Below are positions 31,504 to 39,740 of a DNA stretch of 64,000 nt, one piece after another. How positions within the stretch are numbered: position 1 is the stretch's first letter; each line of letters begins with the position of its first letter. The notes below the pieces were generated by a model. The model searched no databases. It saw only the letters and a list, made by a program, of their open reading frames with translations, and had not been told where the DNA came from. Both the position numbers and the translations under genes were made by a program. The stretch is from Geomesophilobacter sediminis (GTDB taxonomy: Bacteria > Desulfobacterota > Desulfuromonadia > Geobacterales > Geobacteraceae). Location: NCBI RefSeq assembly GCF_016458275.1, contig NZ_JAEMHM010000026.1, positions 1 to 64,000 of the forward strand, read 5' to 3'.

Positions 31504-31642
31504 GTGCCCGAAAAGTAGGCAGGGGAAATAACCGTTGACCTCGCAGCATCGAAAAGTTAAATTCAGCGAAGATCACGGGTGGCCGGGCGCAGTCAGCCGG
31601 GCCGCCGGAAGGAGAACGACCATAGACAGCAAAACGACCCCG

Positions 31643-32563
31643 ATGGTGGGCATTGTATATTATGAGGCGCCGGCGGACGCCGTTCTTACCGCCCGGGACG
31701 GGAAGGTCGAGCTCAACTACGGCTCTCTCCCGATCCCGCTGCTCCAGGCGGATCACGATGCGCTCGAAGGCGAGCTCCCCTCCTACGATGCCGTCGGCCG
31801 CGGCCTGTACCATGCGCTGCGCTGCGATCCCGATTGCCACCATGCCGCCGCCTATGCCCGCCTGATCAAGGAGGGGTACCCGCACTACCTCTCGGAGCTG
31901 GCCGGACACATCATCATGCTGGGGGAAAAGGAGGTCGATCCTCCCTACCTCGAGCGCCGGATCAACTACCTGAAGATCTTTGCGCTCATGGAGCCGGAGA
32001 ACGCGCAGTTCCCGCTGGAAACCGGCGCCTCTTTCCTCGAAATCGGGGTGACCTTCTCGGCCCTGGAAAACTGTACCGTTACCCTGTTCAAGGCGGAGCG
32101 TTACCTTCGCAAGGGGCTTGAGCTCGATCCGGGCAACCTCAAGGGAATCTCCGATCTGGCCGAAGTCTCCTTCCTGCTCGGCAAGTACGAGGCTGCGGCG
32201 CAGCTGTGGCAGAAGCTGGTGCCGGAAGTGGCTCCGAAAGCCGCCGCCGACTTGCACGCGCGCCTGGAGAAGATCGCCGCCCGGGAACTTCCCAAGGTTC
32301 CCGCGGTCGACTACCTGCAGGCGATAGCCGGTGCGGTGAGCCTCAAGGATGCCGGTTCCTATCATGAAGCGGTCGCCATTCTCACCGACGTGATGGCCGA
32401 CGCCCATTTCTGCATGGAGTTCCCGCTGCCGCAGATCCCGTACCTTTTGGCGCTTTGCTGCCTCGATCTCGGCTCGAAGGGAGAGGCACGGGATTTCCTG
32501 AATCAGGCACTGCGGATCAATCCGGAATTTGCCGAGGCGCAGCAGGCCCTGGACAACCTTTAA
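31643..32563 (+). CDS. Tetratricopeptide-repeat protein
   Basis: A protein of 306 residues from ATG 31643 (MVGIVYYEAPADAV...). At least two TPR pairs are visible: FKAERYLRKGLELDPGNLKG and ARDFLNQALRINPEFAEAQQ, the classic 34-residue helix pairs. It has no signal or membrane segment. The start is odd: a strong AAGGAG (31609-31614) lies 7 bases before an in-frame ATA codon at 31622, while the ATG at 31643 has no ribosome site. The reading is open up to TTG 31535. It is followed by a 31-residue membrane protein, probably in one operon. Role unknown. Confidence 0.75.
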   Translation: MVGIVYYEAPADAVLTARDGKVELNYGSLPIPLLQADHDALEGELPSYDAVGRGLYHALRCDPDCHHAAAYARLIKEGYPHYLSELAGHIIMLGEKEVDPPYLERRINYLKIFALMEPENAQFPLETGASFLEIGVTFSALENCTVTLFKAERYLRKGLELDPGNLKGISDLAEVSFLLGKYEAAAQLWQKLVPEVAPKAAADLHARLEKIAARELPKVPAVDYLQAIAGAVSLKDAGSYHEAVAILTDVMADAHFCMEFPLPQIPYLLALCCLDLGSKGEARDFLNQALRINPEFAEAQQALDNL

Positions 32564-32578
32564 GGGCAGGAGGGATCG

Positions 32579-32674
32579 ATGGCAGGATACAGCCCGGCGG
32601 ACTGGCTTTTCATTGCGGGGGTAATGGCGGTGATCTTTTTCTTCGTTACCATCAGCGGGATGAGGAAGAGATGA
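32579..32674 (+). CDS. 31-residue single-helix membrane protein
   Basis: A very short gene with a GCAGGAGGGATCG ribosome site before the ATG. The protein starts MAGYSPADWLFIAGVMAVIF and ends with GMRKR: one hydrophobic helix (about 8-25) followed by a positive tail, as in many small bacterial inner-membrane proteins. It starts 16 bases after the TPR stop, so it is very likely cotranscribed. No family is recognised. Confidence 0.6.
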   Translation: MAGYSPADWLFIAGVMAVIFFFVTISGMRKR

Positions 32675-32846
32675 CGGTGCAGTGAGCAATGCAATGAGCA
32701 GAGAGCAATGAGCAGAGAAGCAGTCCCGGTTTGACAAGAGGCTTCACAGCTGTAGCATCAAGTACTCGTTCGAGATGACTACAACCAGCATCAGGTTTTG
32801 CGCTCGTTGCTCATTGCCGGATGCTCATCGCCCAACGGGGGTCGTT

Positions 32847-33245
32847 ATGGCCGACATCAAAGAAATACTGAACACGTATCGCACGGTGGCGGTGGTGGGG
32901 CTTTCGCCGGATCCCGGCAAGCCGAGCCACGAGGTCGCCGCGTACCTGCAACGGGCGGGCTTCCGCATCATCCCGGTGAACCCCGCCTGCGCCGAGATCC
33001 TCGGCGAGCGCTGCTATCCGGAACTCTCGGAGATCCCGGGTGAGGTGGAGATCGTCGATGTCTTCCGCCGCTCCGAGTTCGTCCCGGAGATCATGGAACA
33101 GGCGATTGCCAAAGGCGCCAAGGTCTTCTGGATGCAGGAAGGGATCGTCAACGAACCGGCCCGCCGCCGCGGCGAGGAAGCCGGTCTCGACGTGGTCATG
33201 GACCGCTGCATCCTGAAGGAGCACAACCGGCTCTCCAGAGGGTAG
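32847..33245 (+). CDS. CoA-binding domain protein
   Basis: A 132-residue cytosolic protein of the succinyl-CoA-synthetase-like CoA_binding family (YccU type). The ATG follows ACGGGGGTCGTT. Rossmann elements: TVAVVGLSPDPGKPSHEVAA, FRIIPVNPACAEILGERCYP, VDVFRRSEFVPEIMEQAI, KVFWMQEGIVNEPARRRGEE. The C-terminal MDRCILKEHNRL is typical. The function of the family is not established. It is separated from the TPR gene by repeats of GAGCAATGAGCAG (about 32683-32720). Confidence 0.88.
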   Translation: MADIKEILNTYRTVAVVGLSPDPGKPSHEVAAYLQRAGFRIIPVNPACAEILGERCYPELSEIPGEVEIVDVFRRSEFVPEIMEQAIAKGAKVFWMQEGIVNEPARRRGEEAGLDVVMDRCILKEHNRLSRG

Positions 33246-33266
33246 CCCGGTACCAGGGAGGGGACG

Positions 33267-33698
33267 ATGGACTACAAGAAAACGTCGCCCCTGGGGCTCG
33301 GCGCCTTGGCCGCGGTCTACCTCTTTTTTCTCCTTTTGTCCGCTTCGAGCTACGGCGATCCGTTCATCTTCATGGGGCGGATCTACTCGGGGACGACCGC
33401 CCAGGCGATGGTGATTGCCGACACCATCCTCTCCCTTTATCTCCTCCTCGGAATTCTGAAACGCCAGCTCCTTACCTGGTGGTTACTCCTTGCCTACAAC
33501 CTGATCGACATCGGAAACGCCTTGGTCAATCTCGCGCTGGTTCCCGCGAAGACCATCGAAACCCTGGCCGGAACCCCGGTTCCCGAGGAGTCGCTCCGTT
33601 TCAACACCCTGGCCGCCACCTTCGCGCTCATCCTGCTCAACCTGTTCATCTACCGCCGCCGGCGCCTTTTCGTCAACCGCTCCCCGTATCTCTTTTAG
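33267..33698 (+). CDS. Small integral membrane protein
   Basis: A 143-residue protein with four likely membrane helices (about 10-27, 48-65, 69-92, 114-130). The second half contains LAYNLIDIGNALVNLALVPA. Positive residues at the end (YRRRRLFVNRS) suggest a cytoplasmic tail. A GGGAGGGG site precedes the ATG; it starts 21 bases after the CoA-binding gene, so the two are likely cotranscribed. No family recognised. Confidence 0.6.
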   Translation: MDYKKTSPLGLGALAAVYLFFLLLSASSYGDPFIFMGRIYSGTTAQAMVIADTILSLYLLLGILKRQLLTWWLLLAYNLIDIGNALVNLALVPAKTIETLAGTPVPEESLRFNTLAATFALILLNLFIYRRRRLFVNRSPYLF

Positions 33699-33984
33699 TT
33701 CCCACCGCTCCTGGTTTTCCTTCCTCTGCCGCACTTTCTGGCAGCACCCTCAACTGTTTCAGTCACCGTTGGTGCCCCTCAGATGTTTCCCGCATCCGCT
33801 GGCTGTTTCATTCCCATCCATTTCATTGCTTTGGCCAAACTTCGGTTAGCCATTATAAACATTCCCGCTTGCCAGTAGCGGCGCTTGTCTGGTACTATGC
33901 AGCACCCCTCCCCATGGGGGTCACCCGGCCCGCTTCCGCAGTGCACGCGGACGGACGGGGCATTCACCTGGAAAAGGAACCCGC

Positions 33985-34809
33985 GTGTTCGCGAAGCTCA
34001 TGCATGGCCTGGCCGGATCCTTTTTTCACGAGGACGAGAGCTCAGCAAACCTCCTGGAGACCAGGGGGGTAGATATCAAGGTGGAGGCGCTGAACAAGTA
34101 CTTCGGCGAGACCCACGTGCTCAAGGACATCAACCTCGAGATCCGCGCCGGGGAGACCTTCAGCATCATCGGTCCGTCCGGTACCGGCAAGAGCGTGCTC
34201 CTCAAGCACATCGTGAAGCTGGAGAGCCCCGACAGCGGCCAGATCTTCGTCGACGGGATCCCCATCTTCGGCGAGAAAAAGACCTCCGCCCGCGATTACC
34301 GTTATTCCATGGTCTTTCAGTCCTCGGCCCTCTTCAACTCCCTGACCGTCGGCGAGAACGTCGGCCTGTGGCTCAGGGAGAAGCGGGTCTGCAAGGAACA
34401 GCGCATCCGCGAGATCATCCGGGAAAAGCTCGACATGGTCGGCCTGGCGGGCAAGGAGGATCTGAAGACCTCGGAGCTCTCCGGCGGCATGAAGAAAAGG
34501 GTGGCCATTGCGCGCTCCTTGGCGATGAACCCGGACCTGATCCTGTACGACGAGCCGACCGCGGAGCTCGACCCGGTCACCACCGACGAACTCGCCAACA
34601 CCATCCTGAAGCTCAAGGAAACCACCCGCAATACCACGGTCATCGTCACGCACGACCTCAATTTCGCCCTGTACATCTCGGACCGGATCGCGATGATGCA
34701 CGGGGGCACCATCGTCGAGGTGGGGACCCCCGCGGAAATCAAGCGGAGCCAGAATCCGATCGTGCGGGGCTTTATCTACACCACGACCAAGGGAATCAGG
34801 GGAGAGTAG
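33985..34809 (+). CDS. MlaF-like ABC ATPase, without partner permease
   Basis: A 274-residue ABC ATPase of the Mla/Ttg2A group that drives lipid movement between membranes. GTG start with AAAAGGA upstream. Walker A GPSGTGKSVLLK, Q-loop VFQSSALFNSLTVGENVG, signature LSGGMKKRVAIARS, Walker B LILYDEPTAELDP, switch His in VIVTHDLN. An N-terminal extension of about 30 residues is unusual. There is no MlaE permease or MlaD protein in the window; instead the stop is directly followed by the ATG of a multihaem cytochrome (no gap). It heads a six-gene run to 39736. It may act with a permease encoded elsewhere. Confidence 0.88.
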   Translation: MFAKLMHGLAGSFFHEDESSANLLETRGVDIKVEALNKYFGETHVLKDINLEIRAGETFSIIGPSGTGKSVLLKHIVKLESPDSGQIFVDGIPIFGEKKTSARDYRYSMVFQSSALFNSLTVGENVGLWLREKRVCKEQRIREIIREKLDMVGLAGKEDLKTSELSGGMKKRVAIARSLAMNPDLILYDEPTAELDPVTTDELANTILKLKETTRNTTVIVTHDLNFALYISDRIAMMHGGTIVEVGTPAEIKRSQNPIVRGFIYTTTKGIRGE

Positions 34810-35814
34810 ATGGCTGAAAGCTCCGGCGCTCGCCGCATCAAGCTGATCCTGCTTACCGCGCTTATCGGCGCGCTCGGCGCCTCCTGCGCTGACCTGAAGC
34901 AGAGCCGGTCGCTGCTTCCCATGCGGGAGTACGAGCGGATGATCGTCGGGCGGCTCGACGCCGAGTACGTCGGGACCGCGAACTGCGTCTCCCGCTGCCA
35001 CGCCCACGACAAGATCACCGACGATTTCAGCCACAGCGTGCACGGCGAACAGATCAAGCCGGAAACCGGCCTTCCCCTGGTCAACTGCGAGTCCTGCCAC
35101 GGTCCGGGGAGCCTTGCCATCGAAAAGCTCGAGGACGACCCCGAGAAGAACACCCTCCTGAAGAAACCCTGCGACTACGGCAAACTCCTCGACATCCGGC
35201 ACCTCCCCCCGATGGCGCAGTCGCTCATCTGCCTCAAATGCCATTCCGCCGCCTCGACCCCGGCACTTTCCCACTGGAACGCGAGCAGCCATGCCTTGAA
35301 CGACGTGAGCTGCTTCGACTGCCATTTTCTGCACCGCGGGCCGCAGCAGAAGGTCAGCCGCACCGAAATGGCCGAGCTCTGCTTCCGTTGCCATCCCGAC
35401 GTCCGCGCCGAGAACAACCTCTATTCGCACCATCCCCTGCGCGAAAAGAAGATGGCCTGCACCGACTGCCACGAAGTCCACGGCAGCACCCAGGACAAGC
35501 TCCTCAAGGGGAACAATCCGAAGGAGACCTGCACCCGCTGCCACATGGAAAAGCAGGGCCCCTTCGCCTTCGAGCACGGTGACGTCACCGAGAACTGCCT
35601 CAACTGCCACACCCCCCACGGCTCGGTGAACCGGCCGCTCCTGAACGCGGCGCTGCCGTTTCTCTGCCTGCAGTGCCACACCGGTCACCTGGCGAATAAC
35701 AGCCCGGGGACCAAGCAACTTTTCACCAACCGGTGCACCGACTGCCATTCGCAGATCCACGGTACCGATACCCCTTCCCAAGGCCGCGCCGGCCTGGGTA
35801 GCATGCGTCAGTGA
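34810..35814 (+). CDS. Lipoprotein multihaem c-type cytochrome (DmsE/MtrA-like)
   Basis: A 334-residue periplasm-facing electron carrier. Residues 8-26 are a lipoprotein signal with lipobox LGASC (Cys26). Nine CXXCH haem sites are seen (CESCH, CLKCH, CFDCH, CFRCH, CTDCH, CTRCH, CLNCH, CLQCH, CTDCH), plus an amino-terminal CVSRCH with three residues between the Cys, which would make ten. The spacing and length match decahaem MtrA/DmsE-type cytochromes that plug an outer-membrane barrel. Its start directly abuts the ATPase stop, and a large beta-barrel gene follows 20 bases later, so a porin-cytochrome conduit is likely. No surface cytochrome gene follows. Confidence 0.9.
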   Translation: MAESSGARRIKLILLTALIGALGASCADLKQSRSLLPMREYERMIVGRLDAEYVGTANCVSRCHAHDKITDDFSHSVHGEQIKPETGLPLVNCESCHGPGSLAIEKLEDDPEKNTLLKKPCDYGKLLDIRHLPPMAQSLICLKCHSAASTPALSHWNASSHALNDVSCFDCHFLHRGPQQKVSRTEMAELCFRCHPDVRAENNLYSHHPLREKKMACTDCHEVHGSTQDKLLKGNNPKETCTRCHMEKQGPFAFEHGDVTENCLNCHTPHGSVNRPLLNAALPFLCLQCHTGHLANNSPGTKQLFTNRCTDCHSQIHGTDTPSQGRAGLGSMRQ

Positions 35815-35834
35815 GCCTGTAAAGGAGCAAAACG

Positions 35835-37946
35835 GTGATCAGACCCCCCGAACTTGCCCGCCGCGCATTGTTTCTGCTGCTCTTTGCCGCGTTTCCGGCT
35901 CTTCCGGCGCTGGCGCAGGGAGAGCCGGCGGAACAGAAGGAGCCGATTCGCGAACTGCCACGGACCGAAAGCGGTGACCCCGCTGCCGGCACCGACGAGG
36001 ACCATGCCGCGGAAATCCGGGAGGAAAAGGGGGGGTATCTCGGCTACCGTTTCCTGAGCACCGAAAAGTTCGGCGGGCGCGCCCTCGACTATGGCCTGCT
36101 CCGCTCCAGCAAAAGCGGTGGCCTGTTCTTCCGCCGGTTGGAAAAGGACCGCAGCTTCGAGCTCGAAGGGGACTTCCTCAACGAGAAGGAATATAACGGC
36201 GACCTCTACTACGATTACCGCGGCGATTATCGGGTCCATTTGCATACCGATTCGCTGTTCCACAACCTGGACCGGCAGCTGCTCGTTGGCCAGAACCCGA
36301 ATCTTCCCTCTCCTAACCCGATCACCCCGATTGCCAACTTTTCCGTCCTCTCGGTTCAGGGGGACTCTCCGTCTACTCAATACGGCATCGGCGTCTCCCA
36401 AGACCTCGCCACCTTCCGGTACCGGCTCCACGACTTTCCCCTGCATGTGAACCTGGGGTACTGGAGGCTGGTGCGCGAGGGGGACGTGCAGCAGAGGTTT
36501 GCCGACGTCAGCTTCGATAATGCCGCCAACACCGTCTACGCCCGTCCGCGCCATGAGAACCAGGTCACCCAGGAAGGGAGCGTCGGTTTTGACGCGCACC
36601 TGGGCTGGGTCGACCTGATCTACCAGTTTCAGATCCGAGTTTTCGAGGACCGTCAGCCCCCTCCGGTGGACCCGTTTGACGTCGGTTCGGGGGGAGGGGT
36701 GCATTCCCTGGTGCACAACGAAAATCCGGACAGCCGCTTCATGTCCCACACCGTGAAGGCCCACTCCACCCTTTCCGACGGCATTGTCGGGAGCGCGTCA
36801 TACAGCGTCGCCATCCGGGAAAACCGTTCCGGCCTTGCCGGTGCCGTCGGGGGAGACAACGGCCGTACCACGGTGCAAAACGTGGCCGGGGATTTCACCT
36901 ACACCCCCTGCAAGGAATTCACCGCCGCCTTGAAGTACCGTCGCCAGGACCTGGACCGCGACGGTTTCGGCACCCTGGGGACCACCGTTTTCGGGCCGGG
37001 TGAGCCGAAGCCGGGAGTGGAGAGCACCAAGGACCTGTTCATCGGTACCTTCTCGGTGCGGCCGGCCTTGAACCTATCCTTGACCGGCGAGTACCGGGGC
37101 GAGATGGTGAGCCGGACCAACGTCTCGTCCCTGCCGACCCCGACGACCTGGGCGCTGCCGGAAAACAGCGCCACCCAGACCGGATCGCTGGCGCTGCTCT
37201 ACCGGCCGCTGCGCGGCTCGCGGGTCACGGCGAAGTACATCTACCAGACCACCGACCACCCTGCCTACGGGAACTCCTTTCAGCAAAAGCACCAGGGCGA
37301 GGTGCTGGGCGCCTACACCGGGCGGCGCTGGGGGATGAGTGCCAACGCCATCGTGAAACGTGAGTGGAACGACGACACGAACCGCTTCGCCTTCCTCTTG
37401 CAACCGGGGCCGCTGGTCCCCATGGAGTTGACCTCGATGCGGGAGCGCCGCAGCCAGAATGTGAGTGCCAACCTCTGGTACGCCCTGACCGAGCGCATCA
37501 ACCTCACGGCCCAGTACGCCTACCTGCACACCTTCGTGGACCAAGGGAGCTACTTCACTTCCTTCAGCCCAACCCAGGTCGGCTCCAGCTTTACCAGCCG
37601 GGCGCGGGTCGCCGGGATCGGGGCGAGCGCCAACGTAACGGAGCGCTTTGATCTCGGGCTGGACCTGCAGCGGATCTGGTCGGCATCGTCGTTTGACCCG
37701 CAGGGCGTGGCCATCGATCCGGCCAACACCAACCCGCTCGCGGTGGACACCACCGGCATTCGGGAACTCACCGCGCAGAACACAACCATCTCGCGGGTTT
37801 CGGTGCGGGGGGGATACCGCTTCACCAATAACGTCAGCGCGAGCATCGAGTACATCCTGCGCGACTACAACGAAAAGAACGTGGTATACAGCAATTACAA
37901 CGGCACGGTGCACAGTGTCGTTGCGTATCTTTCTTCCAAGTGGTAG
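35835..37946 (+). CDS. Outer-membrane beta-barrel protein (MtrB-like conduit porin)
   Basis: A 703-residue exported protein. GTG start with AAAGGAG 7 bases upstream; signal peptide to about residue 30 (LPALAQG). The body is a long series of amphipathic strands with aromatic girdles (YYDYRGDYRVHLHTDSLF, LPLHVNLGYWRLV-like DFPLHVNLGYWRL, TALKYRRQDL) and ends VVAYLSSKW with the terminal aromatic typical of barrels recognised by BamA. The N-terminal 40 residues are acidic and Pro/Glu-rich. Placement after the decahaem-type cytochrome makes an MtrB/PioB role likely; I see no CXXC pair like the one in MtrB. Confidence 0.82.
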   Translation: MIRPPELARRALFLLLFAAFPALPALAQGEPAEQKEPIRELPRTESGDPAAGTDEDHAAEIREEKGGYLGYRFLSTEKFGGRALDYGLLRSSKSGGLFFRRLEKDRSFELEGDFLNEKEYNGDLYYDYRGDYRVHLHTDSLFHNLDRQLLVGQNPNLPSPNPITPIANFSVLSVQGDSPSTQYGIGVSQDLATFRYRLHDFPLHVNLGYWRLVREGDVQQRFADVSFDNAANTVYARPRHENQVTQEGSVGFDAHLGWVDLIYQFQIRVFEDRQPPPVDPFDVGSGGGVHSLVHNENPDSRFMSHTVKAHSTLSDGIVGSASYSVAIRENRSGLAGAVGGDNGRTTVQNVAGDFTYTPCKEFTAALKYRRQDLDRDGFGTLGTTVFGPGEPKPGVESTKDLFIGTFSVRPALNLSLTGEYRGEMVSRTNVSSLPTPTTWALPENSATQTGSLALLYRPLRGSRVTAKYIYQTTDHPAYGNSFQQKHQGEVLGAYTGRRWGMSANAIVKREWNDDTNRFAFLLQPGPLVPMELTSMRERRSQNVSANLWYALTERINLTAQYAYLHTFVDQGSYFTSFSPTQVGSSFTSRARVAGIGASANVTERFDLGLDLQRIWSASSFDPQGVAIDPANTNPLAVDTTGIRELTAQNTTISRVSVRGGYRFTNNVSASIEYILRDYNEKNVVYSNYNGTVHSVVAYLSSKW

Positions 37947-38920
37947 AGGGGCGGCTTCTGAAACTCTTCCGAATCGCATTACTGCTTCTGGCGCTTTGCT
38001 GCCTGCTTCCCGGCGGCAGCAGCATCGCTGCGGACAAGCTGATCGCGGTCCTTTTGACCTGCGACCTGCCGCGTTACCGCGATGCGCACAAGGCGTTCAT
38101 GAAGGCTCTGGTGGCCAAGGGTTACGACCAGAGCAACGTGGAAGTGATTACCCAGACCCCGAACCCCGATCCCATCTCCTGGGCCAACAGTATCCGCAAG
38201 TTCAACGCCATCGGCGCCAACCTGATCGTGACCTACGGCGCTCCGGCCACCGCGGTTGCGGTCCGGGAGGCGGCGGACATCCCGATCGTCTTTGCCGACG
38301 TCTACGGCCCGGTGGAGGCCGGGGTCGCCAAGAGCATGCAATCGGCCGGCAAGAACCTGGCCGGGGTGAGCTCGAAGGTCCCGCTGGTCACCTTGGTGAA
38401 GACCGCCTCCGAACTCAAGACGGTGCGCAGCATCGGCGTTTTGTACAACGCGCGCGAGGAGGGGGCCCTGGTGCAGCTTCGGGAGATGACCCGGATCGCG
38501 ACCCAGTTGGGCGCCGCGCTGACCGCGGTGAACCTGGGGGGGCGGACCGGGGTCGACCAGGGGCTTGCCACGCTCTTCGCCGCTAAGGTAGACTACATCT
38601 ACGTGTCCGAATGCACCGCGGCCAGCCGCGGCTTCGACAAGATCGTGCACCGCGCCACCGAACAGAAGATTCCGGTCCTGACCCTGATGCCGGGAGGGGC
38701 CGCCCGGGGGGCGCTGATTTCCCTGGAGGCGGACCCGGCCGAGCAGGGACAGGCGGCGGCCGACTATGCCGCGCGTATCCTCGCCGGAAGAAAAGCCGGG
38801 CAGCTGCCGGTGATCACCCCGAAGAAGGTGGAGTTGGTCGTGAACCTCAAGGTCGCCCGCAGCCTCGATCTCCACGTTCCCTTCCCGGTGCTTGCCGCTG
38901 CCACCAAGGTGCTGAAGTGA
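37940..38920 (+). CDS. ABC-type substrate-binding protein (ABC_sub_bind family)
   Basis: A 326-residue exported protein. The reading starts at GTG 37940, overlapping the barrel stop by 7 bases; a nearby CTG after AGAGGGGC is an alternative, so the start is unsure. A hydrophobic signal (FRIALLLLALCCLLPGG) runs to about residue 31. The body follows the two-lobed fold: LIAVLLTCDLPRYRDAHKAF, LIVTYGAPATAVAVREAADI, IGVLYNAREEGALVQLREM, YIYVSECTAASRGFDKIVHR, ALISLEADPAEQGQAAADYA. No permease is adjacent. Within this operon it may sense or bind a ligand for electron-transport control; inference only. Confidence 0.8.
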   Translation: MVEGRLLKLFRIALLLLALCCLLPGGSSIAADKLIAVLLTCDLPRYRDAHKAFMKALVAKGYDQSNVEVITQTPNPDPISWANSIRKFNAIGANLIVTYGAPATAVAVREAADIPIVFADVYGPVEAGVAKSMQSAGKNLAGVSSKVPLVTLVKTASELKTVRSIGVLYNAREEGALVQLREMTRIATQLGAALTAVNLGGRTGVDQGLATLFAAKVDYIYVSECTAASRGFDKIVHRATEQKIPVLTLMPGGAARGALISLEADPAEQGQAAADYAARILAGRKAGQLPVITPKKVELVVNLKVARSLDLHVPFPVLAAATKVLK

Positions 38921-38936
38921 CGCGGCCGAGGTGTAG

Positions 38937-39323
38937 ATGAGAAAGATATTGATCGTTGACGACGACGCGCTCTTCCTGGAAAAGCTGAAGGAGAAGATTG
39001 AGTCGCTCTATCCCCTGCTCGACGTGCAGACCTGCACCGATCCGTTCGCGGCCCTGGTGCCGCTCAAGGAGCAGCAGGTGGACCTGTTGCTGGTCGACCT
39101 CGAGATGCCGGGGCTGGACGGGACCAAGATCTTCAATTACGCGATCCAGGCCGGCTTGGACAAGAACCGGATCGTGATCCTCTCGGGGCGGGATTCGGAC
39201 TACCTGCACGAGCGTTTTCCGATGGGGACCTGTCTGGCGGTGCTCAACAAGTACGAGGCCAAGCAGAAGGCGGTCCTCGACATGATCTTCAGTTCCATGC
39301 AGAGAAAGGCGGCCGGAGGGTGA
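38937..39323 (+). CDS. Stand-alone response-regulator receiver
   Basis: A 128-residue CheY-like protein. The acidic cluster VDDDALF at about 7-11, phosphoacceptor Asp in LLLVDLEMPGLDG (about 55), Ser in IVILSGRDS and Lys in VLNKYEAK are all present. It has no output domain. It starts 16 bases after the binding-protein gene. A cognate kinase is not in the operon. Confidence 0.9.
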   Translation: MRKILIVDDDALFLEKLKEKIESLYPLLDVQTCTDPFAALVPLKEQQVDLLLVDLEMPGLDGTKIFNYAIQAGLDKNRIVILSGRDSDYLHERFPMGTCLAVLNKYEAKQKAVLDMIFSSMQRKAAGG

Positions 39324-39346
39324 TCGGCCGGGAGAGAATATAAGAT

Positions 39347-39736
39347 ATGGCGAAGAAGATGTTTCTGACCCGGTACGCCCGGGTGCACAAACGGGGGGAG
39401 TGGGGGGAATCGCTGGCCGATGCCAGGTTTCTCCCCTTTTTCGAGGAACTGGCCGGCGAGCTGGAGCGCTACGGGATCACCCTGGAGGCGCGCGAGAACC
39501 CGGAGCACGTCATCGAGGTGAACAGCTACGTGGATCTGCTCAATGCGGTCCGCATCGGCTCCCCCTGCGACGGGATCAGCAACGTCTGCGTCGGGCACGT
39601 GATCGGGAAAAGCGAGAATCTGGATCCCTTGGAGGATATCCGCAAGGCGGTGAACCGGATCGCGTTCGCCCCGGAGACGGTGCCGCCGGACGATCACAAC
39701 CGCCGGGTCTGCCACAACTGCGGCTGCGGCTGCTGA
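39347..39736 (+). CDS. Small protein with a Cys-rich CHNCGCGC tail
   Basis: A 129-residue soluble protein, the last in the conduit operon. The body (FLPFFEELAGELERYGITLE, EVNSYVDLLNAVRIGSPCDG) is not a known fold to me. The end is RRVCHNCGCGC: four Cys and a His in eight residues, like a metal- or cluster-binding tail. Two more Cys lie near 74-80. No signal peptide. It could bind a metal or a redox cofactor; not known. Confidence 0.6.
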   Translation: MAKKMFLTRYARVHKRGEWGESLADARFLPFFEELAGELERYGITLEARENPEHVIEVNSYVDLLNAVRIGSPCDGISNVCVGHVIGKSENLDPLEDIRKAVNRIAFAPETVPPDDHNRRVCHNCGCGC

Positions 39737-39740
39737 AGGC

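Noticed and set aside
31343-32737. Upstream extension of the amt reading, which would add about 460 residues
   Set aside because: The extension lies antisense to the TPR gene and lacks a start signal; amt has its own ATG, ribosome site and sigma-54 promoter.
33699-33984. Possible riboswitch or cyclic-di-GMP aptamer before the conduit operon
   Set aside because: I looked for the conserved GEMM core pieces and did not find them; only a GCCAAAC and a short CCCCTCCCCATGGGGG hairpin are seen.
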